A DNA stretch of 10,626 nucleotides. Source: an uncultured Lachnospiraceae bacterium (GTDB taxonomy: Bacteria; Bacillota_A; Clostridia; Lachnospirales; Lachnospiraceae). A program made the translations under genes and the position numbers. Numbering within the stretch: the stretch's first letter is position 1; every line of letters begins with the position of its first letter. The stretch is taken from assembly GCA_910587905.1 (NCBI GenBank), contig CAJUOF010000292.1:1-10626 (forward strand), written 5' to 3'. The notes beneath the pieces were generated by a model. It was not told the origin of the DNA. It saw only the letters and a list, made by a program, of their open reading frames with translations, and ran no database searches. Of this stretch, positions 1-5,654 are shown one piece after another.

Positions 1-510
1 CGGGTTTATGAACTGACCGGTAGTAATTATGAAAGGCAGCTTCGATATTGTGCAAGACAAAACGCGATTACAGCAAGTCTGCATACACAGCTTTTATATT
101 GCACAGCTTATATGGAAAATGAATTGGAAATTTGTGAAGATAAAGCTTTTATTACGTTTTTGGACGAGGAGGACCCGGAAGAAGCTCTCGAAGAGTTCCT
201 CGATATATTTCGTGCAGATTCTTTCGGTAAAACTTTATCAAAAATAGAACTGAAGGGATTTATAGACCCGGAAGAACTGGATGATTTCTATGGTTCTGAA
301 AGCTATAAGGATAGTATGAAAAGATTCTGTAAAGCTTATGGTTGCGACGAGTATAAAAGTGTCGCTGTCTTTGTAATGCTGGACGGTGAGGAATGGCTCC
401 TGACTATGGACTGCGGAAGTTACGATGGCCGTTGGTACAATGTGTCCCCTTCTAGCTGGTATGGAGGTCTCTTTGCGGGTGGACTGAGCCCTTATTCCGA
501 AATCCGGTAG
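1..510 (+). CDS. C-terminal part of an unrecognised protein (5' end outside window)
   Basis: The frame is open from the first base of the window to TAG at 508-510, so about 169 residues of a longer protein are visible. The ATG at 112 is probably internal: codons upstream of it are open, read as sensible protein, and no ribosome binding site precedes it. The visible part is rich in acidic residues (EDPEEALEEFLDIF) and ends in an aromatic/glycine segment with DGRWYNVSP and GGLFAGGLSP. From memory, a 'D-G-x-W-Y-x-[LV]-S' ending recurs in secreted or lipid-anchored proteins of gut Clostridia, but I cannot name the family. No catalytic motif or membrane segment is visible in this part. Its neighbours are lipoprotein genes, so an envelope role is possible but is inference only. 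Confidence 0.75.
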   Translation, partial: RVYELTGSNYERQLRYCARQNAITASLHTQLLYCTAYMENELEICEDKAFITFLDEEDPEEALEEFLDIFRADSFGKTLSKIELKGFIDPEELDDFYGSESYKDSMKRFCKAYGCDEYKSVAVFVMLDGEEWLLTMDCGSYDGRWYNVSPSSWYGGLFAGGLSPYSEIR

Positions 511-534
511 AGGGGACTTTCCACGCACTATAAA

Positions 535-604
535 ATCCCGGAAGTAGCCGGGATATCCGGCATATATAAATCCAGGTGTTTTGCTCCATCCCTCCGGGAT
601 TTAT
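535..604. repeat. Two stem-loops in the gap before the first lipoprotein gene
   Basis: ATCCCGG (535-541) and CCGGGAT (548-554) form a perfect 7-bp stem with a 6-nt loop. Further on, ATAAATCC (566-573) pairs with GGATTTAT (597-604), and a second CCGGGAT copy (594-600) could compete for the first arm. No T-run follows on the + strand, so this is not a standard terminator for the upstream gene. The gap 511-662 shows no convincing promoter either. Confidence 0.35.
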
Positions 605-662
605 GCTTGGGCCAAAGGAAATCAAGAGAATTTGCAGATGAGAAAGAAGGCGGAGGATGAAC

Positions 663-1703
663 ATGCAGAGAATAAAAAAATGGATAGCTGTGGCAATTTT
701 TGTCCTCACGGCAATGTCGATCACTTCCTGCGGGCCGGATTCCGCTTCGGGAAGAAAAGAAACGGCAGATGACAGCGACATAGAATCAATCCGGGAGTTA
801 TACATGTCCCAGCAAAGGGATTCTGCAGCGGAAACGGAAAGGGCTCCTGCGGCGGAAACGGCAAAAGAAAGTACACAGACAGAAACAGAAGCTTCTGAAA
901 TCGTTTCAGAAGAAGCCATTTCAGAAGATCAAAAGGTTTTGGCATCAGGATTGGAAAAAGGTGCGGGGTTCATGCCGGAGCCTGAAGAATCTGTGGAAGA
1001 CATTGTGATCACAGGTGATATCTATGTGGATGTAAAGAATCAACAGCTTTTTGCGCGCGATTCGCTGATAGTGGATCGGAACGGTGAGGTAGTAGATGAG
1101 TATTCTGATCTTGTCTGCCTCGAAAATGGTTACCTGTATGACGGGTACTGTTGCGCAGAGGGTCTTATCGTCGGGGAAGACGGGATGATCCGTCTCCTGC
1201 CTTTTATAGAATTGGGGGAAATTACTGAGAAACTGCTGAGCAAGACCTCCGGAGACCATAAGAAGGAAGCCTATTTATTTGACAGTGGTTATTGGCGGAT
1301 CCTGGTCAAAGAAGACCAGTTGTCTGTGAACTTCCCGTCGGATGATAACATCAAGGACTGTTTTGACCAGATTCTCGGCGAGAATGAGGGAAATGCGGAT
1401 TCCTTTAGCTATAACCCGAACGAAGAAACCATTGTCTTCGGATTTTATGACGTCCGGCTTTCGGAAGGGGAACTGAATACAGTTGTCTATAGCATGGCTC
1501 AGGGAGAATTTTATCTGTTGATAGATGGGCAGTATTATGAACCGTCAGATGAATTTGTAGGGCATATGCAGGATTATGGCTTAATGGAAGTCGTAAGGGC
1601 ACAAATGCGTGGCTTTTGGAAAGACCTGGATAATATGGATCTCATAGAGGAGGATTTGAAAAAGCTGGATTATAATGAGCTTGAAAATGCTCTTGGATGG
1701 TGA
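663..1703 (+). CDS. Lipoprotein with 'ITGD' module, function unknown
   Basis: The start at 663 is chosen because GGAGG at 652-656 lies 6 nt upstream; the in-frame ATG at 657 would abut the ribosome binding site. The N-terminus has basic residues, a hydrophobic stretch (residues 7-20) and a lipobox I-T-S-C with Cys23, so the protein should be exported and lipid-anchored to the outer face of the membrane. Residues 25 to about 115 are a Glu/Ser/Ala/Thr-rich linker of low complexity, likely disordered. A short domain (about residues 116-176) starts with ITGD and contains a D-x-N/D-G-x-V motif and LENG; the same module occurs in the lipoprotein at 2679-3419. The remaining 170 residues are acidic, with regular aromatic and beta-prone segments, and match no family I recognise. 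It is 346 residues long. It may be co-transcribed with the zinc-ribbon gene 77 bases downstream. Confidence 0.82.
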   Translation: MQRIKKWIAVAIFVLTAMSITSCGPDSASGRKETADDSDIESIRELYMSQQRDSAAETERAPAAETAKESTQTETEASEIVSEEAISEDQKVLASGLEKGAGFMPEPEESVEDIVITGDIYVDVKNQQLFARDSLIVDRNGEVVDEYSDLVCLENGYLYDGYCCAEGLIVGEDGMIRLLPFIELGEITEKLLSKTSGDHKKEAYLFDSGYWRILVKEDQLSVNFPSDDNIKDCFDQILGENEGNADSFSYNPNEETIVFGFYDVRLSEGELNTVVYSMAQGEFYLLIDGQYYEPSDEFVGHMQDYGLMEVVRAQMRGFWKDLDNMDLIEEDLKKLDYNELENALGW

Positions 1704-1780
1704 AACGGCAGGAGAAGAGAAAATGCCAGTATCATATCTGGCCTGAATACAAGGAGAGAGATACAAGGGGGATAAGATTT

Positions 1781-2521
1781 ATGTTTTGTTCTAATTGTGG
1801 AAAAGAAATCAGGGATAATAGTAACTTTTGCCCTTATTGCGGTGTTGTAAAGAGGGCAATTCCTTCAGAGACAGTCAAGCAGACACTAGTTCAAGATACC
1901 TCTGTTTCTGTAAAGAAGAATGGCTTCAAAGCATTTAAGTTTTGTCCTAATTGTGGAAAAGCAATAGGGGAGAATAGTGACTTTTGTCCTTATTGCGGTA
2001 GTGTAAAGAGGGCAATCCCTTCAAAAACAGTCGAGCAAACGCCTGTTCAAAATACATCTGTTACTGCATGGCAGAGCAGATTCAAAGACTTCTGGAGGAG
2101 GAAATGGTCGGAAGATAAACAGGTTGTGGTGGTAGGTGCCCTGTTGGTTTTGTCAATTGTTTGTATTGTGGCATATAATGTGATAAAACATAGACATGAT
2201 GTGTACATTGATGCTTTGGCCGATGCTCCTGAGAAATTTGTAGGAAGGGATATTTGTACCGAAGGTTGGGTAACAAGAAGGTCAGAAGAAGATTGGATAT
2301 TTACCGTTTCCGAATTGCCGCCCGATAAACCTGCCCGGAGGATTGTGGTGGCTGGATGGACATTGGAAAAGCTTCCTGAAGTTGGCGATGCTGTCTCTGT
2401 ACGTGGGGAATGGGAGGTGACAGAGGAGGATGTTTTCTACCTGGAGGCCGATGAAGTGGACTATTTGGATACATCGGATGAATTAGCTCTTTTGCGGCGA
2501 CTTGCCGGGCTTCCTCAGTAG
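1781..2521 (+). CDS. Double zinc-ribbon, single-pass membrane protein with OB-like C-terminal domain
   Basis: The start at 1781 is supported by AAGGGGG at 1765-1771; the frame is open further upstream (to 1697), but that part has no such site and does not resemble protein. Residues 1-21 and 53-73 are two near-identical zinc ribbons with CxxC...CPYCG spacing (Cys 3, 6, 17, 20 and 55, 58, 69, 72). Residues 115-133 form one transmembrane segment. From about 143 to 230 a beta-rich domain begins with a P-E-K-F-V-G motif and contains alternating hydrophobic strands, as in OB-fold-like domains of small exported or membrane proteins in Firmicutes. Zinc-ribbon/transmembrane proteins usually place the ribbons in the cytoplasm and the C-terminal domain outside. 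No enzyme motif is visible, so a binding or scaffold role is the likely guess. The ribbon plus linker is a recent tandem duplication at DNA level. Confidence 0.85.
   Translation: MFCSNCGKEIRDNSNFCPYCGVVKRAIPSETVKQTLVQDTSVSVKKNGFKAFKFCPNCGKAIGENSDFCPYCGSVKRAIPSKTVEQTPVQNTSVTAWQSRFKDFWRRKWSEDKQVVVVGALLVLSIVCIVAYNVIKHRHDVYIDALADAPEKFVGRDICTEGWVTRRSEEDWIFTVSELPPDKPARRIVVAGWTLEKLPEVGDAVSVRGEWEVTEEDVFYLEADEVDYLDTSDELALLRRLAGLPQ
1784..2066 (+). repeat. In-frame tandem duplication of the zinc ribbon and its linker
   Basis: Bases 1784-1910 and 1940-2066 are two 127-nt copies with a period of 156 nt (52 codons) and no gaps. I count about 20 mismatches by eye, roughly 84% identity. The similarity covers both the Cys-rich ribbon and the Ser/Thr/Gln linker (KRAIPS...T-V-x-Q-T) and weakly continues into F-K-x-F after each copy. 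Linker conservation shows duplication of DNA rather than selection on ribbon cysteines alone. Confidence 0.85.
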
Positions 2522-2667
2522 TGGCTTTAATTCTATATCCAGACACCTATATGGGAAAGTGCGTTCGGGTTACCGGAAAAGTGTCACGGGCTACGTCTGC
2601 AGATTAGCCAGGGAATGGACAAGTGACCAAATATATATTAAGATTGAATTACATACCATGGAATATG
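2521..2667 (+). pseudogene. Decayed OB-like domain fragment
   Basis: Between the zinc-ribbon gene's stop and the next lipoprotein start, the frame beginning GTG at 2521 reads V-A-L-I-L-Y-P-D-T-Y-M-G-K-C-V-R-V-T-G-K-V-S, stopping at TAG 2605-2607. Past the stop the same frame continues with T-K-Y-I-L-R-L-N-Y. The P-x-x-[YF]-x-G-[KR]-x-[IV] opening matches the start of the OB-like domain in the upstream gene (P-E-K-F-V-G-R-D-I). This looks like a second OB-like domain, lost from the upstream protein by a frameshift near 2500-2520 plus a nonsense codon. A chance resemblance is possible because only about 30 residues are informative. Confidence 0.4.
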
Positions 2668-2678
2668 AGGAAACGCAC

Positions 2679-3419
2679 ATGCGGAAAACAAGAACATGGA
2701 TTGTCATGACAGGCTTTCTGTTCACAGCGCTGTTGATCGTTGCATGTAAACCAAATTCTCTTAAAGAAAAAGAAGAACAAACAGCGATGACATCAGGAGC
2801 AGAGTATGGAACAACATCGAATCCGGAAACAGAGACAACAACCATAGACACAACTATAGAAACGACGGAAGGTGCTGGCATTACAGGTGACCTCTATACA
2901 GACACCAGAAACGGCCTGCTTTATATGTCTATATCCGACGGAGTAGTCGTCGATTTTGACGGCAACGTACTGGACCAGTATTCCGGAATCACATGCCTGG
3001 AAAACGGGGCATTGGTCACGGAGGACGGGGAAGTTATAGAAAATCTGTTTGTAGGGACGAAGGAACAGATTTATTATGCGCTATCAGGGGCTGTAGAAAC
3101 CGGCACCGTCGTTGAGGTTGAATTGATCATCGCCAATCAAACCGGAACGGATATCTGTTCATTCTATGCCTCGCCGGCGGGAACTGACCAGTGGGGAGAG
3201 AATCTTCTGGAGGAAAACCTATTTTGTGGCGGGGATAATACCAGTGTCAAATGTAAAGTCGGGAAGGACACTTTGAGATGGGATTTTGCCTTTGAGGATA
3301 CTTCCGGGAACCGGGAGGAGTTTTATGATCAGGATCTTTCTTCCTGCAGAGAAGACTTCATACATCTTGAATTGTGGCGTGATGACGATGGCGAAAACGC
3401 CTATGTGGAATTGTACTGA
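2679..3419 (+). CDS. Lipoprotein with 'ITGD' module and C-terminal beta-sandwich-like domain
   Basis: The start at 2679 is set by TGAGG at 2666-2670 and because a full lipoprotein signal follows at once: basic MRKTR, a hydrophobic core and lipobox I-V-A-C with Cys23. The frame is open back to 2502, but those codons overlap the OB-like relic and do not look like protein. Residues 28-66 are a Thr/Glu-rich linker. Residues 68-131 are the ITGD module shared with the lipoprotein at 663-1703 (ITGD, V-D-x-D/N-G-N, LENG). Residues 141-246 hold A-N-Q-T-G and F-Y-A-S-P-x-x-x-x-x-W-G-E-N-L-L, then a strand pattern ending W-D-F. That is the signature of a small beta-sandwich repeat found in many bacterial secreted proteins, sometimes misnamed argininosuccinate lyase. 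No catalytic residues are apparent; ligand or surface binding is the likeliest role. It is 246 residues long. Confidence 0.83.
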   Translation: MRKTRTWIVMTGFLFTALLIVACKPNSLKEKEEQTAMTSGAEYGTTSNPETETTTIDTTIETTEGAGITGDLYTDTRNGLLYMSISDGVVVDFDGNVLDQYSGITCLENGALVTEDGEVIENLFVGTKEQIYYALSGAVETGTVVEVELIIANQTGTDICSFYASPAGTDQWGENLLEENLFCGGDNTSVKCKVGKDTLRWDFAFEDTSGNREEFYDQDLSSCREDFIHLELWRDDDGENAYVELY

Positions 3420-3530
3420 AAACAATAACGATTCCAATTTTGTACCTTTTACAGATATCTTAAATTTTATAAAACTGGAAGAATATTGTTCTATATGACA
3501 ATTTCCCTGCTATCAGGTCTTTCAGCATTT

Positions 3531-3559
3531 GGCGGAGTCCTTCGGGGTTTCGCCTTTTT
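3531..3559 (+). terminator. Intrinsic terminator with UUCG loop
   Basis: GGCGGAGTCC (3531-3540) pairs with GGGTTTCGCC (3545-3554) over 10 bp, three of them G-T wobbles, closed by the very stable TTCG tetraloop and followed by five T (3555-3559). It lies 112 bases after the lipoprotein stop and separates the envelope genes from the MNT/HEPN cassette. Confidence 0.85.
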
Positions 3560-3564
3560 CGCAG

Positions 3565-3593
3565 TTGTATATCAGAAATCCCCATGGTACAAT
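3565..3593 (+). promoter_or_regulatory. Sigma-A-type promoter of the MNT/HEPN cassette
   Basis: An extended -10 element, TGG followed by TACAAT (3588-3593), lies 17 nt downstream of TTGTAT (3565-3570). The -35 matches the consensus only in its TTG, but the TGn extension can compensate. It sits immediately after the terminator and would give a leader of about 20 nt before the first cassette gene. Confidence 0.55.
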
Positions 3594-3620
3594 AAATAAA
3601 GGAAGGGGGCTTTGTGGCTT

Positions 3621-3962
3621 ATGTGTACCCGAAAAGAGCTGGACATGATTTTACGGCAGATAACAGAAGCATACCATCTTGTTTATGGAGAAGATATCGT
3701 AAAGATTCTGCTTTATGGTTCCTATGCCAGAGGAGACGGTCAGCCGGATTCCGATATTGATATTGTGGCAATTGTACACGGAGAGCGCCGGTTTTTGCAG
3801 GAGCAATTGAAAAAGGTATGGGATATTTCTTCTGAACTGGAGCTGGAATATGGGACGATTGTCTCTCCAACGGTGATTCCATTAGAAGAGTTTGAAAAAT
3901 ACAAGGATGACCTGCCTTATTATCGGAATATCCAGAAAGAGGGTGTGGAGATTGTTGCCTGA
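3621..3962 (+). CDS. MNT-type minimal nucleotidyltransferase (putative antitoxin)
   Basis: A protein of 113 residues whose core reads L-L-Y-G-S-Y-A-R-G-D followed by D-S-D-I-D-I. This is an exact GS-x10-DxD motif (Gly33, Ser34, Asp45, Asp47), the metal- and nucleotide-binding signature of the pol-beta superfamily MNT group. In type VII toxin-antitoxin systems such as Shewanella MntA-HepT, the MNT protein adenylylates a tyrosine on its HEPN partner and neutralises it; here that role is inferred from the neighbour. The usual third acidic residue is not obvious. Candidates lie in the ELELEY segment. I chose ATG 3621; an in-frame TTG at 3612 is the alternative, since the purine run AGGAAGGGGG (3600-3609) fits either imperfectly (11 or 2 nt from its end). 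The stop overlaps the HEPN start by about 11 bases. Confidence 0.88.
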   Translation: MCTRKELDMILRQITEAYHLVYGEDIVKILLYGSYARGDGQPDSDIDIVAIVHGERRFLQEQLKKVWDISSELELEYGTIVSPTVIPLEEFEKYKDDLPYYRNIQKEGVEIVA

Positions 3963-4371
3963 AAATAAAAAGGAATTAGTGCGGTATCGTTTGGAAATGG
4001 CAAGGGAAAGGCTCCATTCATCCGAAGTGCTTTTACAAAACAGAAGCTATAAGGATTCTATTGGACGTTCCTATTATGCAATGTTTTGTGCGGTACGTGC
4101 GCTGCTGGCTATAGATGGACAGGACTTTTCAAAACATGCAGGAGTCATCTCTTATTTTCAGAAAGAATATATAAAAACAGGAAAACTTGATAAACGGTTT
4201 TCAAAATATATCAGTCAGGCATTTCAAATCAGAAACAATACAGATTATGCGGATTTCTTTCTTGTATCAAAGCAAGACGCAGAAGAACAGTATGAGAAGG
4301 CAAGGGAATTTCTTGAGTCAGTTGAACGGTATCTGCAGAGCGAAGATGCTAGAGTTTCAGGAAAGGATTGA
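3952..4371 (+). CDS. HEPN-domain protein (putative toxin of the MNT/HEPN pair)
   Basis: An all-helical protein of about 139 residues. The start is a TTG at 3952, chosen because AAAGAGGG (3936-3943) lies 8 nt upstream and because family members typically begin shortly before K-x-E-L-V-R-Y-R-L; the next TTG at 3955 is also possible. The frame is open to an ATG at 3892, but that part is a shadow of the MNT gene. Residues 40-45 (S-Y-Y-A-M-F) are the conserved helix of the HEPN/UPF0332 group (COG1895-like). HEPN RNases normally carry an R-x4-6-H motif. Here the corresponding site is R94-N-N-T-D-Y99, with Tyr where His is expected, as in other R-x-x-x-D-Y members of this subgroup. Overlap with the MNT gene suggests translational coupling. 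RNA cleavage by this protein is therefore not assured. Confidence 0.86.
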   Translation: MLPENKKELVRYRLEMARERLHSSEVLLQNRSYKDSIGRSYYAMFCAVRALLAIDGQDFSKHAGVISYFQKEYIKTGKLDKRFSKYISQAFQIRNNTDYADFFLVSKQDAEEQYEKAREFLESVERYLQSEDARVSGKD

Positions 4372-4506
4372 TAAAAATCCATAACCGTTCGAGACGGTAT
4401 TCAAACTGCAGATACCAGTTTTCATTGTTTTGCTTTGTGAAGGCCGGTTAATGTCCATTGCTTGTTTTACTTAATGGAAAAAGAACAGTTAATAATTGTA
4501 TACTAT

Positions 4507-4512
4507 TATAAT
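4507..4512 (+). promoter_or_regulatory. Candidate -10 element upstream of the radC module
   Basis: A perfect TATAAT lies at 4507-4512 in an AT-rich stretch, with a second -10-like TATACT at 4499-4504. No good -35 is seen at 16-18 nt spacing. Transcription from TATAAT would begin near 4518-4520, exactly at the 5' edge of the next terminator hairpin. No other promoter-like sequence is visible between that terminator and radC. Confidence 0.35.
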
Positions 4513-4517
4513 GAAGG

Positions 4518-4550
4518 CGACAGGAAATAAACTCTCCTGTCGTTTTTTTT
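4518..4550 (+). terminator. Intrinsic terminator between the HEPN gene and radC
   Basis: CGACAGGA (4518-4525) and TCCTGTCG (4535-4542) form a perfect 8-bp stem with a 9-nt loop, followed by eight T (4543-4550). It can end the MNT/HEPN transcript. Because a -10-like sequence abuts its left side and radC lies 94 bases downstream without another visible promoter, it may also act as an attenuator. Confidence 0.88.
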
Positions 4551-4563
4551 GTTGCAGAAAACC

Positions 4564-4626
4564 AGTGCCGGAAGCACTCTGGCACTACAGTTCATCCGGT
4601 AGAGGGTAAGCCCTTCTCTGCCGGAT
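4564..4626 (+). promoter_or_regulatory. Tandem stem-loops in the radC leader
   Basis: The first hairpin pairs AGTGCC (4564-4569) with GGCACT (4581-4586) around the 11-nt loop GGAAGCACTCT. An alternative, mutually exclusive fold pairs AGTGC (4564-4568) with GCACT inside that loop. The second hairpin pairs ATCCGGTAGAG (4594-4604) with CTCTGCCGGAT (4616-4626) over 11 bp, with one T-G wobble, around the 11-nt loop GGTAAGCCCTT. It ends 5 bases before the AAAGGAG ribosome binding site (4632-4638) of radC. The location suggests control of radC translation or transcript stability, by inference. Confidence 0.55.
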
Positions 4627-4643
4627 ACCAGAAAGGAGAGATC

Positions 4644-5240
4644 ATGGAAAAACGGAAAGAGGAACCATGGAAGGAAGAAGTGGAGCAATGGCAGAGGAAA
4701 GAGGCCGATCCGGATACCTTCATACCGGTGATCCGGCTCTCGGCTGTCCGGGAAAAGGAAGTCCGGTACAGCAGCCGGAAGATCACGACCGTTGAAAAGG
4801 CAGAGGAGCTTGGGAGGCTCCTTCTGGACGGTGCAGACCGGGAATGCTGTGTGGTGTGCTGCATGGATACAGGAATGAAGCCCCTGAGCCTGGAACGGAT
4901 CGCCATTGGAACGATCAGCGAATGCCCGTTAAACATGCGGGAGGTCTTTAAGCATGCGGTGTTGAGCAACGCCGCCTGTCTCCTGGTGTTCCACAACCAC
5001 TCTTCGGGGGAGGCAGAGCCCAGTGAGGAGGACATCCAGCTGACCAGGCAGATGAAGAAGGCGGGGGAGCTGATGGGGATTCCTGTCATAGACCACATCA
5101 TCCTTGGGGACAGGGAGTATGTAAGCTTGGCGGAGAGGTTCGGGTGGATACGGACAAGAAAGGCCACGGAGGTGGCAGAGGGGAGGGGAGTTTATGGGCC
5201 ACCCCAAACATCCGACCCCTGCACAGGCAAGGTTTTATGA
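4644..5240 (+). CDS. radC: RadC-like JAB/MPN domain protein
   Basis: A 198-residue protein with AAAGGAG 5 nt before its ATG. Residues about 45-165 match the RadC/JAB domain. They carry V-F-H-N-H-S-S-G (His117, His119), then Ser127 and Asp130 in P-S-E-E-D, the zinc-binding JAMM arrangement H-x-H...S-x-x-D, followed by the family's I-P-V-I-D-H-I-I-L-G strand. Chromosomal RadC has an N-terminal helix-hairpin-helix region and usually HNHPSG; this protein has a short charged N-terminus instead and Ser for Pro. It is thus of the shortened type common on plasmids and conjugative elements. The molecular function of RadC is unsettled; the old DNA-repair label is not well supported. Its last 47 bases overlap the XRE regulator gene in another frame, indicating one operon with coupled translation. 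Confidence 0.92.
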   Translation: MEKRKEEPWKEEVEQWQRKEADPDTFIPVIRLSAVREKEVRYSSRKITTVEKAEELGRLLLDGADRECCVVCCMDTGMKPLSLERIAIGTISECPLNMREVFKHAVLSNAACLLVFHNHSSGEAEPSEEDIQLTRQMKKAGELMGIPVIDHIILGDREYVSLAERFGWIRTRKATEVAEGRGVYGPPQTSDPCTGKVL

Positions 5241-5445
5241 GACCCTCTCTTTAAACCTCCGGTATTATCGGAACCGTCTGGAGATGACCCAGGTGCAGGT
5301 GGCCGACCGGGTGGACTGCTCACCCAAATACATTTCCATTCTGGAGACCTCCTGCTTTGACAACCCTCCGAGCCTGCCGATCCTCTTCTATCTGGCGGAG
5401 GCTCTTGAGGTGGAGCCTTATAAACTCCTGAAGCCGCTGGCATAG
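5194..5445 (+). CDS. XRE-family helix-turn-helix regulator
   Basis: A small protein of 83 residues that is nearly all DNA-binding domain. Residues 20-75 read L-N-L-R-Y-Y-R...E-M-T-Q-V-Q-V-A-D-R-V-D-C-S-P-K-Y-I-S-I-L-E, the five-helix HTH_3/XRE fold, with the recognition helix around S-P-K-Y-I-S. The end (A-L-E-V-E-P-Y-K-L-L-K-P-L) is typical of single-domain XRE proteins. The ATG at 5194 follows a GGGAGGGGAG run (5181-5190) inside the end of radC, so the overlap is real rather than a mis-called start. Such regulators on mobile elements commonly control their own operon; I see no unmistakable operator. The target could be the leader or promoter region before radC, by inference. Confidence 0.9.
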   Translation: MGHPKHPTPAQARFYETLSLNLRYYRNRLEMTQVQVADRVDCSPKYISILETSCFDNPPSLPILFYLAEALEVEPYKLLKPLA

Positions 5446-5499
5446 GAATGGAACAGGCCGGACGATTTTGGGATACCCGTTGGGAAGGAGGTGAGGGCC

Positions 5500-5574
5500 G
5501 TGGGAGCGATCATCCTCGCACTGTTGAGTGCAGCCGTTGTTATCGCAGAAGAGATCCTGAAGGACGATGATTAA
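5500..5574 (+). CDS. 24-residue single-pass membrane peptide (small ORF)
   Basis: GTG at 5500 is preceded by AAGGAGGTGA (5485-5494), an essentially perfect anti-16S complement at 5-nt spacing and the strongest ribosome binding site in the window. The peptide starts M-G-A-I-I-L-A-L-L-S-A-A-V-V-I-A and ends in a short charged tail E-E-I-L-K-D-D-D before TAA. That is one hydrophobic helix of about 15 residues with an acidic, probably cytoplasmic, end. It lies 54 bases after the XRE gene in the same operon. The stop region contains a direct repeat of AAGGACGATG (5560-5569 and 5574-5583). No homology can be named. It could be a regulatory or toxin-like membrane peptide, a conserved element small protein, or a fortuitous ORF; the ribosome binding site argues for translation. 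Confidence 0.55.
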   Translation: MGAIILALLSAAVVIAEEILKDDD

Positions 5575-5654
5575 AGGACGATGGTTGAGAGGAAGAAAAA
5601 ATAAACCTGATGTTTCTGTAAAAAAACACAACCGATCAAAGGAGGAATTCATTT

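Noticed and set aside
2502..2678. Extended N-terminus of the second lipoprotein from the ATG at 2502
   Set aside because: It would put about 59 hydrophilic residues before a lipoprotein signal peptide, which must be N-terminal; TGAGG before 2679 supports the later start.
3892..3951. Upstream ATG for the HEPN gene
   Set aside because: The extra 20 codons are a shadow of the MNT gene, without a ribosome binding site; family proteins start close to the chosen TTG.
4511..4609. A 32-codon ORF covering the terminator and first leader hairpin, as a possible leader peptide
   Set aside because: No ribosome binding site precedes its ATG, and its codons simply follow the hairpin arms and T-run.
4592..5167. 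Long - strand ORF opposite radC (191 codons)
   Set aside because: It is the antisense of a clear JAB-domain gene; its protein is Ser/Arg-rich without motifs and its ATG lacks a ribosome binding site.
5448..5570. A 40-codon ORF starting just after the XRE stop
   Set aside because: Composition is arginine/glycine-rich and unlike protein, and it overlaps the small membrane-peptide ORF, which has the far better ribosome binding site.
5560..5583. Direct repeat of AAGGACGATG with a 14-base period as a possible operator
   Set aside because: It lies across the end of the small ORF, is not palindromic, and is more simply a local slippage duplication.
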